From Roseomonas sp. (GTDB taxonomy: Bacteria > Pseudomonadota > Alphaproteobacteria > Acetobacterales > Acetobacteraceae): DNA of 6,865 bases. The stretch is taken from assembly GCA_020249415.1 (NCBI GenBank), contig JADCFR010000365.1, positions 1 to 6,865 of the forward strand. The letters are read 5' to 3'. The notes under the pieces were generated by a model that was not told the DNA's origin, searched no databases, and was given only the letters and a program-made list of their open reading frames with translations. The first letter of the stretch is position 1. Every line of letters begins with the position of its first letter. This document shows positions 1 to 6,850 of this stretch, one piece after another. The translations under genes and the position numbers were made by a program.

Positions 1-27
1 GGGGATAGGAAATCATGATTCGTACCA

Positions 28-405
28 CTAGCGCGCCCCCACCCCCACAATCCGATAATCAAATACCCCGCCATCTGCTTCCGTCACCGCCACATATTCC
101 CCAGGCCGAATGGGATTCTGGCCGGGATCGAAATGCGCCTCGGGCGCGTCGAAACGTTCGGCCAGGCTGCCGCTGAAGCGGATGAACCAGCCATTATCGC
201 CATCATATTGCACATCACCCTGTTCGGGCGGCGCATCAGGGCGAAAGCGTCGCGCGCGCCAGGGGGCAGGGTCCTCGGCCCAGGCTTTGGCATCCGGGTG
301 CCCCGCCGCATCCAGGGCCAATTCAATCTCATAGCGATGATCCACGCAGCCCATGGGGAAGCCCGGCCCCGCCACGAGGGAGAGTGTCACCAGCATCCGC
401 TCCAT
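28..405 (-). CDS. Conserved-looking small hypothetical protein
   Basis: I do not recognise this 125-residue protein and assign no function. It has no transmembrane segment, no convincing signal peptide and no known catalytic motif. Residues 1-27 look like a short strand-rich start (LVTLSLVAGPGFP, then a lone Cys and DHRYEIELAL). The middle is rich in Pro, Asp and Arg (DPAPW, RRFRPDAPP), followed by an aromatic stretch (YDGDNGWFIRF). The end looks like a small beta domain (RPGEYVAV, FDYRIVGVG). This suggests a small, acidic, soluble cytoplasmic protein. I chose the ATG at 405 because GGAGGAG lies exactly six bases upstream. An in-frame ATG at 420 would give 130 residues but has no ribosome-binding site, and another ATG lies at 396. 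The gene starts 34 bases after the kup stop on the same strand, so co-transcription with kup is likely. Coding status rests on the intact frame, the strong ribosome-binding site and codon use like the neighbours. Confidence 0.72.
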   Translation of the reverse strand: MERMLVTLSLVAGPGFPMGCVDHRYEIELALDAAGHPDAKAWAEDPAPWRARRFRPDAPPEQGDVQYDGDNGWFIRFSGSLAERFDAPEAHFDPGQNPIRPGEYVAVTEADGGVFDYRIVGVGAR

Positions 406-411
406 GCGCTT

Positions 412-418
412 CTCCTCC
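412..418 (-). promoter_or_regulatory. Ribosome-binding site that sets the start of the small hypothetical gene
   Basis: Read on the minus strand this is GGAGGAG, an almost perfect anti-16S complement, followed by six bases and an ATG at 405. The upstream in-frame ATG at 420 overlaps this element and has only GC-rich sequence with no Shine-Dalgarno match before it, so the 405 start is preferred. Confidence 0.7.
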
Positions 419-439
419 ATCGGGGCCGCAAGACCGGGA

Positions 440-2323
440 TCAGATCGCGACCTTCACGCCCAATTCCACCACGCGATCCGATGGGATGCGAAAAAATTCA
501 GTTGCCGAGAGCGAATTGCGGCTCAGCACCATGAAAATCCATTGCCGCCAGCGCGACATTTTCGGCACGGCGGCGGCCACCACCGTCTCCCGCCCCAGGA
601 AATAGGAAGTCTGCATCGGTTCATGAGGAATGCCCAGATCAACCAGGGCTTCAAGCTCGCGCGGGATATTGGGGCTTTCCTGGAAACCGTAGCGCAGCGC
701 CACACGATAGATATTGGGCGCCAATTCCTCCACCGCGCGGCGCCGATCAGCGCCCACCTGCGGCACATCCTCATTGGTAACTGTCAGGAACAGCACACGC
801 TCATGCAAAACCTTGTTGTGCTTGAGGTTGTGCAATAGCGCGCCGGGCAGGAATTCCGCCTGGCTGGTCATGAACACCGCGGTGCCGGGCACGCGCACGG
901 TGCGTGATTGCGGCAGGCGCGCGATGAAGGATTTGAGCGGCAGGCCATCCTGACGGATGCGCGCAAAGAGCAATTCCCGCCCGCGATGCCAGGTCAGCAT
1001 GATGGTGAACAGCACAAGGCCCAGCACCAGCGGCACATAGCCGCCATCGGGGATTTTCAGGACGTTGGAGAGGAAGAAGGCAAGATCAAGCGCCAGCAGC
1101 GGCAGGAAAACACCAAGCACACCAATCAAGGGCCAGCCGAATTTGCGGTGAAACACAACGACAGCAAGCAATGTGGTGCAAACGAAAGTCCCCGTCACCG
1201 CAATGCCATAAGCCGCCGCCAAACGTTCCGAATCACGGAAAGTCACCACCAGGATCAGCACGCCGATCAGGAGCGCAAAATTCACCTGCGGCATATAGAT
1301 CTGGCCTTCTTCCGTATCGCTCGTATGGCGCACCACCAGCCGCGGCAGGAAGCCAAGCTGTACGCATTGCCGCGCAATGGTATAGGCGCCGGAGATCATT
1401 GCCTGGCTCGCGATAATGGTTGCGGCCGTGGCCAGGAACACCAAGGGCAGGCGGAACCATTCAGGCGCCAGCAGGAAGAATGGGTTTTCGAGTGCGGCCG
1501 GATCGCGCAGCAACAGCGCGCCTTGGCCCAGATAATTTAGCACCAGCGCCGGCAGCACAATCACCAGCCACGCCCAGCGAATAGGGCGGCGCCCGAAATG
1601 CCCCATATCGGCGTAAAGCGCTTCCGCCCCTGTCACGGCCAGCACGACGGAGCCAAAGGCAATGAAGGCCATCAGCCGGTAATGCAGGCAGAAGGTAATC
1701 GCCCAATGCGGTGAAATCGCCGCGAGTACGCCGGGATTGTGCAGCACTTGCCAAAGCCCAAGCAGCCCCAACACCAAGAACCAGGCCGCACAAATGGGCC
1801 CGAAAATCGCCCCCATTTTCGCCGTACCGCGATATTGCACCAGAAACAGCGCCAGCAGGATCACGACTGAAATCGGCAAAACCGCCTTTTCCAGATGTGG
1901 GGAGACAACCTTGAGCCCCTCCACCGCCGAGAGCACGGAAATCGCCGGCGTGATGATGCCATCACCAAAGAAAAGGCAGGCCCCGGCAATGCCGATCAGC
2001 GCCAAGGTCCAGCGCAGCCGCGCATTTTCCACGCTGCGCTGCGCCAGCGCCATGAGCGCGAGGATACCGCCTTCCCCCCGGTTATCGGCGCGGAGCACGA
2101 AGGCGACGTATTTCACAGTCACCGTCAGGATCAACGCCCAGATGATCAGGCTGAGCAGGCCGAGCACTTCCCAAGCCTCCACGCCGCCTTCCTCAAAATG
2201 GCTGGCGGCGGCGCGCATGGCATAAAGGGGTGAGGTGCCAATATCGCCATAGACCACGCCCAGAACTGCCAGGATCAGGGCAAGTGAGGGCGTGGAACGT
2301 CCCTCGGCGGCGGGGCTGCTCAT
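440..2323 (-). CDS. kup: Kup-family low-affinity potassium uptake permease
   Basis: This is a 627-residue inner-membrane K+ transporter of the KUP/HAK/KT family, which in studied bacteria takes up K+ with H+ and works without ATP. The family hallmark [14 protein letters not shown] lies at about residues 22-35. Further family signatures are [12 protein letters not shown] (about 79-90), [19 protein letters not shown] (about 119-137) and [13 protein letters not shown] in the middle. About twelve hydrophobic segments fill residues 15-455, and a hydrophilic cytoplasmic tail of roughly 170 residues follows, as in the E. coli protein (622 residues). The frame is intact. The ATG at 2323 gives a length close to E. 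coli Kup. A GTG at 2359 would add 12 residues, but its ribosome-binding region would fall in the strong stem-loop ending at 2366; neither start has a good Shine-Dalgarno sequence. The gene lies downstream of the aap genes on the same strand, so transcription may continue from them, depending on whether the stem-loop stops it. Confidence 0.95.
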   Translation of the reverse strand: MSSPAAEGRSTPSLALILAVLGVVYGDIGTSPLYAMRAAASHFEEGGVEAWEVLGLLSLIIWALILTVTVKYVAFVLRADNRGEGGILALMALAQRSVENARLRWTLALIGIAGACLFFGDGIITPAISVLSAVEGLKVVSPHLEKAVLPISVVILLALFLVQYRGTAKMGAIFGPICAAWFLVLGLLGLWQVLHNPGVLAAISPHWAITFCLHYRLMAFIAFGSVVLAVTGAEALYADMGHFGRRPIRWAWLVIVLPALVLNYLGQGALLLRDPAALENPFFLLAPEWFRLPLVFLATAATIIASQAMISGAYTIARQCVQLGFLPRLVVRHTSDTEEGQIYMPQVNFALLIGVLILVVTFRDSERLAAAYGIAVTGTFVCTTLLAVVVFHRKFGWPLIGVLGVFLPLLALDLAFFLSNVLKIPDGGYVPLVLGLVLFTIMLTWHRGRELLFARIRQDGLPLKSFIARLPQSRTVRVPGTAVFMTSQAEFLPGALLHNLKHNKVLHERVLFLTVTNEDVPQVGADRRRAVEELAPNIYRVALRYGFQESPNIPRELEALVDLGIPHEPMQTSYFLGRETVVAAAVPKMSRWRQWIFMVLSRNSLSATEFFRIPSDRVVELGVKVAI

Positions 2324-2365
2324 AGCGATGCGCTCAGGCGGAACATCATGGCGGGTCACTCTGCG

Positions 2366-2409
2366 CCATCAGCGCCAGGATGCAAGAGCCCGCATCCGGC
2401 GCATGATGG
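2366..2409 (-). other. Strong intercistronic stem-loop between aapP and kup
   Basis: Three perfectly complementary blocks nest here. CCATCA (2366-2371) pairs with TGATGG (2404-2409), GCGCC (2372-2376) with GGCGC (2398-2402), and GGATGC (2378-2383) with GCATCC (2392-2397). That gives 17 base pairs interrupted only by single unpaired bases at 2377 and 2403, with an eight-base loop at 2384-2391. The structure begins four bases after the aapP stop, as expected for a 3' end or intercistronic element. No T-run follows on the minus strand, so it is not a textbook intrinsic terminator. It could still protect the 3' end of the aap message, assist Rho termination or lower kup expression. Because the arms are symmetric, it could also be a dispersed palindromic repeat. 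The pairing is directly visible; the role is inference. Confidence 0.75.
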
Positions 2410-2413
2410 GCCT

Positions 2414-3205
2414 TCAATGCCCGCGCAGGATCTGGCTCAGGAACAGCTTGAGCCGGTCGGTCCTTGGTGCGTTGAAGACCTGATCGGGGGTGCCGATTTC
2501 CACCACCTCACCCTGGTCCATGAACACCACGCGGTCCGCGACCTGGCGGGCGAAGCCCATTTCATGCGTGACGACCATCATGGTCATGCCCGTGCCGGCC
2601 AATTCGACCATCACATCCAGCACTTCCTTGATCATTTCGGGATCGAGCGCCGAGGTCGGTTCGTCGAACAGCATGATCTTGGGGCGCATGCAAAGCGCGC
2701 GGGCAATGGCCACACGCTGCTGCTGCCCGCCGGAAAGCTGGCCCGGATATTTCTTGGCCTGTTCGGGGATTTTGACGCGCGCGAGCAATTCCATCGCCAA
2801 TTCTTCCGCATCCTTCTTCGGCATGCGCCGCACCCAGATCGGCGCCAGGGTGCAGTTTTCCAGCACCGTCAGATGCGGGAAAAGATTGAAGGACTGAAAG
2901 ACCATGCCAACTTCGCGGCGGATCGCATCCAGCGCGCGCACATCATCGGTCAGTTCAATGCCTTCCACCGCGATGCGGCCTTCCTGGTGGATTTCCAGGC
3001 GGTTGATGCAGCGGATCATGGTGGATTTGCCAGACCCTGACGGCCCGCACACCACCACGCGTTCACCGGGGGCGACGGCCAGGTTCACATCGCGCAGCAC
3101 ATGCAGCGCGCCAAACCATTTATTCACGCCGGCCAATTCAATGGCGGGCGGCGCATCGGCCCGGGCGGCAGAGGCAAGGTGGTCGAGTTCAGCGGAAGCG
3201 CTCAT
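2414..3205 (-). CDS. aapP: General L-amino acid ABC importer, ATP-binding subunit AapP
   Basis: This 263-residue ATPase drives amino acid import by binding the cytoplasmic faces of AapQ and AapM as a dimer. All nucleotide-binding elements are present: an A-loop aromatic (W30-F31), Walker [10 protein letters not shown] (54-62), Q-loop glutamine (about 104, in [10 protein letters not shown]), signature LSGGQQQR (157-164), Walker B IMLFDE (177-182), D-loop SALD (185-188) and H-loop His214 in VTHEMGFA. The [14 protein letters not shown] stretch, the [12 protein letters not shown] region and the EIGTPDQVF ending are typical of the polar amino acid (PAAT/HisP-GlnQ-AapP) subfamily. The roughly 20-residue extension before the ABC core is somewhat longer than in GlnQ. 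Rhizobium AapP is about 257 residues, so the length fits. The gene begins 17 bases after the aapM stop, and its ribosome-binding site is only modest. It is the last aap gene, followed by the stem-loop at 2366-2409. Confidence 0.95.
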   Translation of the reverse strand: MSASAELDHLASAARADAPPAIELAGVNKWFGALHVLRDVNLAVAPGERVVVCGPSGSGKSTMIRCINRLEIHQEGRIAVEGIELTDDVRALDAIRREVGMVFQSFNLFPHLTVLENCTLAPIWVRRMPKKDAEELAMELLARVKIPEQAKKYPGQLSGGQQQRVAIARALCMRPKIMLFDEPTSALDPEMIKEVLDVMVELAGTGMTMMVVTHEMGFARQVADRVVFMDQGEVVEIGTPDQVFNAPRTDRLKLFLSQILRGH

Positions 3206-3222
3206 TTGATTTTTCCCACGGT

Positions 3223-4344
3223 TCAGCGGCGGCGATGGCGGTTCAGCTCCGCCTCCAACCCGCGGCTGTATTTGGACATGGCATAGCAGAAAACCAGATA
3301 GATGCTGCCGATAAAGACATAGACCTCAACGCCGAAGCCCTGCCAGGCGGGCTCCACAATCGCGGTCTTGCCGGCGGTGAGCAGATCGAAAATGCCGATA
3401 ATCAGCACCAGCGACGTATCCTTGAAGAAACCGATGAAGGTATTCACCAAGGGCGGGATCACCATGCGCAGGGCCTGCGGCATAATGATCAGCGCGGTCT
3501 TTTGCCAGAATGAAAGCCCCATGGCATCGGCGGCTTCATATTGTCCCTTGGGCAGGGCCTGTAGCCCGCCGCGCACCACTTCTGCCAGATAGGCGCCGGC
3601 GAATAGGATGATGGCGATCTGCGCGCGCAGCAGCTTATCAATATTCATCCCCTCCGGCAGGAATAGCGGGAACATGACGCTCGCCATGAAGAGCAGGCTG
3701 ATCAGCGGCACACCGCGTATCAGCTCCACATACAAAACGCACAGCACCTTGATCGCCGGGAGCGATGAACGGCGGCCCAACGCCACCAGAATGGAAAGCG
3801 GGAAAGCGAAAGCGAGCCCGAAGGTCGCCAGGATCAGCGTGATCGGCAAGCCCCCCCAGCGTTCCTGCGGCACATAGGGCAGGCCGAAAATACCGCCCCA
3901 CATCAGCACGCCAATCGCGGTCAGCATCCCAACCCAGATCAATGCCAATTCCCAGCGCCAAAAGCGCCGCATGGCGGAAATCACGTAAAGCACCACGAAC
4001 AGCACACAGGCCAAGGCCGGGCGCCAATGCTGTTCGTAAGGATAGGTGCCAAACAGCATGAAGCGGTGCTTTTCACCGACCACTGCCCAGCAGGCGCCAG
4101 AGCCCTGCAAATCACGACAGATTTGCGTCTGCGGCCCCTGCGCATTGGATGGTACCGTCCAGATCGCCCTTACAAAAGCCCAATCAATGAAGGACAGAGC
4201 GAATTTGATCAGCAGATAGCCCATGGCCAGCGTCACGGCCGTGGATAGCCAGCCTGAGAAAAGATTGGCCCTGGCCCAGGCAATCGGCCCCACCGCCGTA
4301 AGCGGCGGCTTGCGCGGACCGGAAGACATGCTTGCGTTGCTCAT
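3223..4344 (-). CDS. aapM: General L-amino acid ABC importer, permease subunit AapM
   Basis: This is one of the two inner-membrane channel subunits of an Aap/Bzt-type importer. The 373 residues open with a membrane segment near 33-55. A periplasmic loop follows with two cysteines (C76 and C85, in [15 protein letters not shown]), a feature I associate with AapM/BztC. Further hydrophobic segments lie at about 107-124 and 132-152, and the permease domain proper spans about 165-365. The EAA loop that docks the ATPase is clear: [12 protein letters not shown] from 270, continuing to [11 protein letters not shown] (288-298). The long N-terminal part before the permease domain distinguishes AapM/BztC from short GlnP/HisM permeases, and Rhizobium AapM is of similar length. 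The ATG at 4344 has AAGGGGG seven bases upstream. Only 12 bases separate it from the aapQ stop, indicating one transcript. Confidence 0.94.
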   Translation of the reverse strand: MSNASMSSGPRKPPLTAVGPIAWARANLFSGWLSTAVTLAMGYLLIKFALSFIDWAFVRAIWTVPSNAQGPQTQICRDLQGSGACWAVVGEKHRFMLFGTYPYEQHWRPALACVLFVVLYVISAMRRFWRWELALIWVGMLTAIGVLMWGGIFGLPYVPQERWGGLPITLILATFGLAFAFPLSILVALGRRSSLPAIKVLCVLYVELIRGVPLISLLFMASVMFPLFLPEGMNIDKLLRAQIAIILFAGAYLAEVVRGGLQALPKGQYEAADAMGLSFWQKTALIIMPQALRMVIPPLVNTFIGFFKDTSLVLIIGIFDLLTAGKTAIVEPAWQGFGVEVYVFIGSIYLVFCYAMSKYSRGLEAELNRHRRR

Positions 4345-4356
4345 CCGCCGGCCCCC

Positions 4357-5559
4357 TTATCGTTCAACCAGCGCAATGCGCGCATTATACCAATTCATGA
4401 ATAGGCTGATCGAAAGGCTGATCGTCAGATAGACCGCCATGATGATGGCAATGCCTTCAATCGCCTGACCGGTCTGATTGAGCGTGGTATTGGCGATGGA
4501 CACAATATCCTGATAGCCGATCGCCACCGCAAGCGAGGAATTCTTCGTCAAATTCAGGTAATTCGATGTCATGGGCGGGATGATGACGCGCAGCGCCTGC
4601 GGCATGACAATCAACCGCAGCACCGATCCGTGCCTGAGGCCGAGCGCCTGCGCCGCCTCCCATTGCCCATGATTGACCGACATGACGCCGGCGCGCACCA
4701 CCTCGGCGATAAAGCCCGCCGTATAGGTGACAAGCCCGATGAGCAGCGCGAAATATTCGGGGCTGATATTCATACCGCCACGGAAATTGAAGCCGCGCAG
4801 CACGGGGTATTCAATCTCCCACGGCGCGTCGAGCGCATACCAAACCACCACCGGCAGCACCAGCATGAGCCCAAGCGCGGCAGGCCAGACCTTGCGCGGC
4901 TGGCCATCTGCCATCTGCTTGGCGCGGGCCATGCGCGCATAGACCCAGGTCGCGATAATGCCGAGAAGACAAACAATCAAAGCCGCCGTATGCGCGTTTT
5001 CCCAGATCAGCGCCGGCAGCTTGAGGCCACGATTGGACAGCACCACCCCTTCCATGGGTTTCAGCGCCTGGCGGGGGCCGGGCAGGCCTTGCAGGATCGT
5101 GTACCAGAACAGCAATTGCAGCAGCAGCGGCAGATCGCGAATGATCTCGATATAGGCGCCGGCAATGCGTGACAGCAGGAAATTCTTGGAAAGTCGCGCA
5201 ATGCCAATGGCGGTGCCTAGGATCGTGGCCAGGATGATGCCAATCACGGCCACCTTCAGCGTATTCAACAAGCCAACAAACAGCGCGCGGGCATAGGTAT
5301 CGGTGGGATCATAGGGGATCAGGCTTTCGGCTATCGGTAGGCCCGCTTCACGATCAAGAAAGCCGAAGCCGGTCGCAATGCGCCGCACCGCCAGATTGTG
5401 TGAAGTATTGCTCCAAAGCCAGTAGATCAGGCTGCCGACCGCGGCGACGACCACAATTTGCCAGAAGATCCCGCGCACACGCTCATCCGACCAGGAAAGC
5501 CGGAGCGGGCGTTTGGGCGGGCGCCGCTTATAGCGCGGATCGCTCGTCGTATCGGACAT
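4357..5559 (-). CDS. aapQ: General L-amino acid ABC importer, permease subunit AapQ
   Basis: This is the partner channel subunit and the first gene of the operon. Its 400 residues match the usual AapQ length. A basic cytoplasmic N-terminus (RYKRRPPKRPLR) precedes a membrane segment at about 31-49. The permease domain begins near 92-120 (LFVGLLNTLKVAVIGIILATILG), with the family motif IEIIRDLPLLLQLLFWY at about 137-153. Extra hydrophobic segments at about 191-207 and 225-242 split the domain, as in AapQ/BztB. The EAA loop is EAAQALGLRHGS (301-312) leading to MPQALRVIIPP (319-329). Substrate breadth cannot be read from the permease; Aap systems import many L-amino acids, including glutamate, aspartate and branched or basic types. 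The ATG at 5559 has AGGAGAGG upstream. No binding-protein gene precedes it, which is unusual for an aapJQMP operon. Confidence 0.94.
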   Translation of the reverse strand: MSDTTSDPRYKRRPPKRPLRLSWSDERVRGIFWQIVVVAAVGSLIYWLWSNTSHNLAVRRIATGFGFLDREAGLPIAESLIPYDPTDTYARALFVGLLNTLKVAVIGIILATILGTAIGIARLSKNFLLSRIAGAYIEIIRDLPLLLQLLFWYTILQGLPGPRQALKPMEGVVLSNRGLKLPALIWENAHTAALIVCLLGIIATWVYARMARAKQMADGQPRKVWPAALGLMLVLPVVVWYALDAPWEIEYPVLRGFNFRGGMNISPEYFALLIGLVTYTAGFIAEVVRAGVMSVNHGQWEAAQALGLRHGSVLRLIVMPQALRVIIPPMTSNYLNLTKNSSLAVAIGYQDIVSIANTTLNQTGQAIEGIAIIMAVYLTISLSISLFMNWYNARIALVER

Positions 5560-5621
5560 TATGCGCCTCTCCTGCCAATTGCCCCGGCCCTTGGGGCCTG
5601 TTGGTGCCGCCGCAGCGGCCA

Positions 5622-5634
5622 GTTTGCTGCAAAC
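5622..5634. promoter_or_regulatory. Operator-like dyad upstream of aapQ
   Basis: GTTTGC and GCAAAC flank a single T, a perfect 6-1-6 inverted repeat placed 63-75 bases upstream of the aapQ start. Compact dyads of this kind in divergent regions are often regulator-binding sites. A dyad this short would be expected roughly once or twice in the whole window by chance, so only its position makes it a candidate. The regulator is unknown. Confidence 0.25.
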
Positions 5635-5761
5635 GGAGGCAAAGCGTTACCGGATAGCAGGGCATTCCCGCAAGCGTCGCAGCTTTTGGGCAGCGCTCGG
5701 TGCTTGCCTGGCGTGAGAGGTGCGGCGGCTAATGGCTTGATCAAGCGCGGTTCTCCGGTTG

Positions 5762-5803
5762 GGCGCGGAAGCTGCCCGTGTGAAACCCAGCAATTCCCGC
5801 GCC
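5762..5803 (+). other. Predicted stem-loop in the leader of the cyclodeaminase-family gene (upper)
   Basis: GGCGCGGAAGCTG (5762-5774) can pair with the segment ending at 5803. GGCGCGG pairs with CCGCGCC (5797-5803), AA with TT (5794-5795), and GCTG with CAGC (5788-5791). That makes 13 base pairs, with a one-base bulge at 5796, a two-base bulge at 5792-5793 and a 13-base loop. It matches no riboswitch class I know. It is relevant as RNA only if transcription of the plus-strand gene starts upstream of 5762, which is not shown. Confidence 0.4.
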
Positions 5804-5815
5804 AGCGCTTCCCAA

Positions 5816-5846
5816 CCTCAGGCGGCAATGCCACATGCGCCTGAGG
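5816..5846 (+). other. Predicted stem-loop directly before the ribosome-binding site (lower)
   Basis: CCTCAGGCG (5816-5824) and CGCCTGAGG (5838-5846) are perfect nine-base inverted repeats with a 13-base spacer. The structure ends six bases before the GGAGG at 5853, close enough to affect ribosome access if it folds in the message. It could equally be a DNA dyad bound by a repressor. The pairing is seen directly; the function is inferred. Confidence 0.4.
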
Positions 5847-5852
5847 AATCGC

Positions 5853-5857
5853 GGAGG
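5853..5857 (+). promoter_or_regulatory. Ribosome-binding site that sets the start of the cyclodeaminase-family gene
   Basis: GGAGG lies six bases before the ATG at 5864. In-frame upstream alternatives (TTG at 5759, ATG at 5828) lack a comparable element and would add residues that do not resemble the family's N-terminus, so 5864 is the preferred start. Confidence 0.75.
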
Positions 5858-5863
5858 CAGAAT

Positions 5864-6793
5864 ATGCGGCAGATGGATAAGGCAGCAATCCGGGCGGCCC
5901 TGCCCTGGGACAGGCTGATCGAGGCCCTGGCCGAGATGTTCCGGCAGGGCTGCGAAGCGCCACTCCGGCACCGTCACGCCTGGGATGATGGCGCCGGGGT
6001 GCAAAATACCCTGCTGCTGATGCCGGCCTGGCGCGCGGGCGGGCATTATGGCGTGAAGATTGTCCATGTCGCGCCGGGCAATGATGCGCGTGGCCTGCCT
6101 GCCGTGCATGCCAGCTATTTGCTGTCAGATGCCACCACCGGGGCGCCGCTTGCCATGCTGGATGGCGGCGAATTGACGGATCGGCGCACGGCAGCGGCAA
6201 GCGTTTTGGCGGCGCGCTATCTGGCCCGGCCAGAGAGTTCCCGCCTGCTGCTGCTGGGCAGTGGCAAGGTCGCCCATGCCCTGGCCGAGGCTTATGCCGC
6301 CTATTTTCCGATCACGGATATCGCCATCTGGTCGCGCAAGGGCGAAAACGCGGCGCGTTTGGCGGCGCAGCTTGCCGCGCATGGAATGCCGGCGCGGGCG
6401 GTGGCTCAGCCTGATGTCGCGGCGGCCGATATCATCAGCGCTGCCACGCTGGCGAGCGACCCGCTCATCCAAGGCGCGGCTTTGCGGCCGGGCGTGCATC
6501 TTGATCTGGTTGGCGCCTATCGGCCCGATATGCGCGAAGCCGATGCGCTCGCCTTGAAGCGCGCCCTTTTGGTGGTGGATACCCGCGCCGGGGGCTTGGC
6601 TGAGGCCGGTGATGTGGTGCAGGCCATCGCGGAGGGCGCGATTACGGCGGAGCATGTGGTGGCGGATTTGGCCGAGCTTTGCCGCGGCACCCATCCCGGC
6701 CGGCAAAGTGCCGATCAGATCACCGCCTTCAAATCCGTGGGCTGGGCCGGGGAGGATTTGGCGGCGGCGGTGCTGGCCTATGGGGCGGGGTGA
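5864..6793 (+). CDS. Ornithine cyclodeaminase/mu-crystallin family NAD(P)-dependent oxidoreductase, possible cyclic ketimine reductase
   Basis: The 309-residue protein belongs to the ornithine cyclodeaminase/mu-crystallin family. These enzymes act on amino or imino acids with NAD(P), for example cyclising ornithine to proline or reducing pyrroline/piperideine-2-carboxylate. An N-terminal substrate domain carries the family lysine in GVKIV (about K65) and the block SDATTGAPLAMLDGGELTD (88-106), followed by RRTAAAS. The Rossmann nucleotide fold begins at LGSGKVA (131-137). The C-terminal block reads VGAYRPDMREAD (216-227), then CRGTHPGR and ITAFKSVGWAGEDLAAA. In true ornithine cyclodeaminase a catalytic Asp follows VGG; by my hand alignment Tyr219 occupies that place, as in members annotated as delta-1-pyrroline-2-carboxylate reductases. 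A reductase role is therefore more likely than a deaminase one. Length is normal and the frame intact. It diverges from the aap operon, which fits amino acid catabolism, but the substrate is not determinable here. Confidence 0.9.
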   Translation: MRQMDKAAIRAALPWDRLIEALAEMFRQGCEAPLRHRHAWDDGAGVQNTLLLMPAWRAGGHYGVKIVHVAPGNDARGLPAVHASYLLSDATTGAPLAMLDGGELTDRRTAAASVLAARYLARPESSRLLLLGSGKVAHALAEAYAAYFPITDIAIWSRKGENAARLAAQLAAHGMPARAVAQPDVAAADIISAATLASDPLIQGAALRPGVHLDLVGAYRPDMREADALALKRALLVVDTRAGGLAEAGDVVQAIAEGAITAEHVVADLAELCRGTHPGRQSADQITAFKSVGWAGEDLAAAVLAYGAG

Positions 6794-6796
6794 GGG

Positions 6797-6812
6797 TGTT
6801 TCACGTGAAAAT
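6797..6812. promoter_or_regulatory. parS-like ParB-binding site
   Basis: TGTTTCACGTGAAAAT matches the widely conserved chromosomal parS consensus TGTTTCACGTGAAACA at 14 of 16 positions, differing only in the last two. The core TTTCACGTGAAA (6799-6810) is a perfect 12-bp palindrome. In Caulobacter, Bacillus and many other bacteria ParB loads at such sites and spreads, guiding origin segregation and SMC loading; sites usually cluster near the replication origin. It begins three bases after the oxidoreductase stop. It cannot form a good hairpin because the palindrome has no loop, so a terminator role is unlikely. I see no second copy in the window and no parA/parB gene here. ParB binding is inferred from the consensus alone. 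Confidence 0.65.
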
Positions 6813-6850
6813 ATTCCTATTACGAATAGAGTATGTAGGCTAACGGACGG

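Larger units (their letters stand above)
5560..5863. other. Divergent intergenic region between aapQ and the cyclodeaminase-family gene
   Basis: These 304 bases must hold the promoters and leaders for both divergent genes. I see no convincing sigma-70 or sigma-54 promoter on either strand. I also see no reading frame resembling a binding protein or a remnant of aapJ. The right half can fold into two GC-rich stem-loops (5762-5803 and 5816-5846). The left half carries the aapQ ribosome-binding site (CCTCTCCT at 5566-5573, read as AGGAGAGG) and a 13-bp dyad at 5622-5634. A perfect 12-bp palindrome GCTTGATCAAGC sits at 5735-5746. Confidence 0.6.

Noticed and set aside
11..20. 10-bp palindrome AATCATGATT after the stop of the small hypothetical gene
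   Set aside because: It is too short to be significant, has no loop to form a terminator hairpin, and corresponds to no site I recognise.
908..1540. Plus-strand open frame of 210 codons opposite kup
   Set aside because: It is antisense to an intact Kup frame, and its Gln/His/Arg-rich translation looks like a shadow of membrane-protein codons.
4630..5172. Plus-strand open frame of 180 codons opposite aapQ
   Set aside because: It lies entirely antisense to a clear permease gene. Its His/Arg/Gln-rich, low-hydrophobicity composition is typical of shadow frames in GC-rich DNA, and no homology is recognisable.
5586..5598. GGCCC-TTG-GGGCC hairpin near aapQ, considered as a terminator
   Set aside because: The stem is short, no T-run follows on either strand, and it lies upstream of aapQ rather than after a gene.
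5735..5746. Perfect 12-bp palindrome GCTTGATCAAGC in the divergent region
   Set aside because: About one or two palindromes of this length are expected by chance in a window this size, and no known site matches it, so it is only mentioned within the intergenic entry.
5759..5863. TTG-initiated 35-residue N-terminal extension of the cyclodeaminase-family protein
   Set aside because: The added residues are not family-like, the TTG has no ribosome-binding site, and GGAGG is perfectly placed for the ATG at 5864.
5559..6200. Minus-strand open frame of 213 codons spanning the intergenic region upstream of aapQ, considered as a possible aapJ remnant
   Set aside because: The translation is Pro/Arg/Ala-rich, has no binding-protein features or signal peptide, and mostly overlaps the well-supported plus-strand gene in antisense.
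6812..6828. TATTC/GAATA inverted repeat just after the parS-like site
   Set aside because: Five-base arms in AT-rich sequence are common by chance and match no known element.
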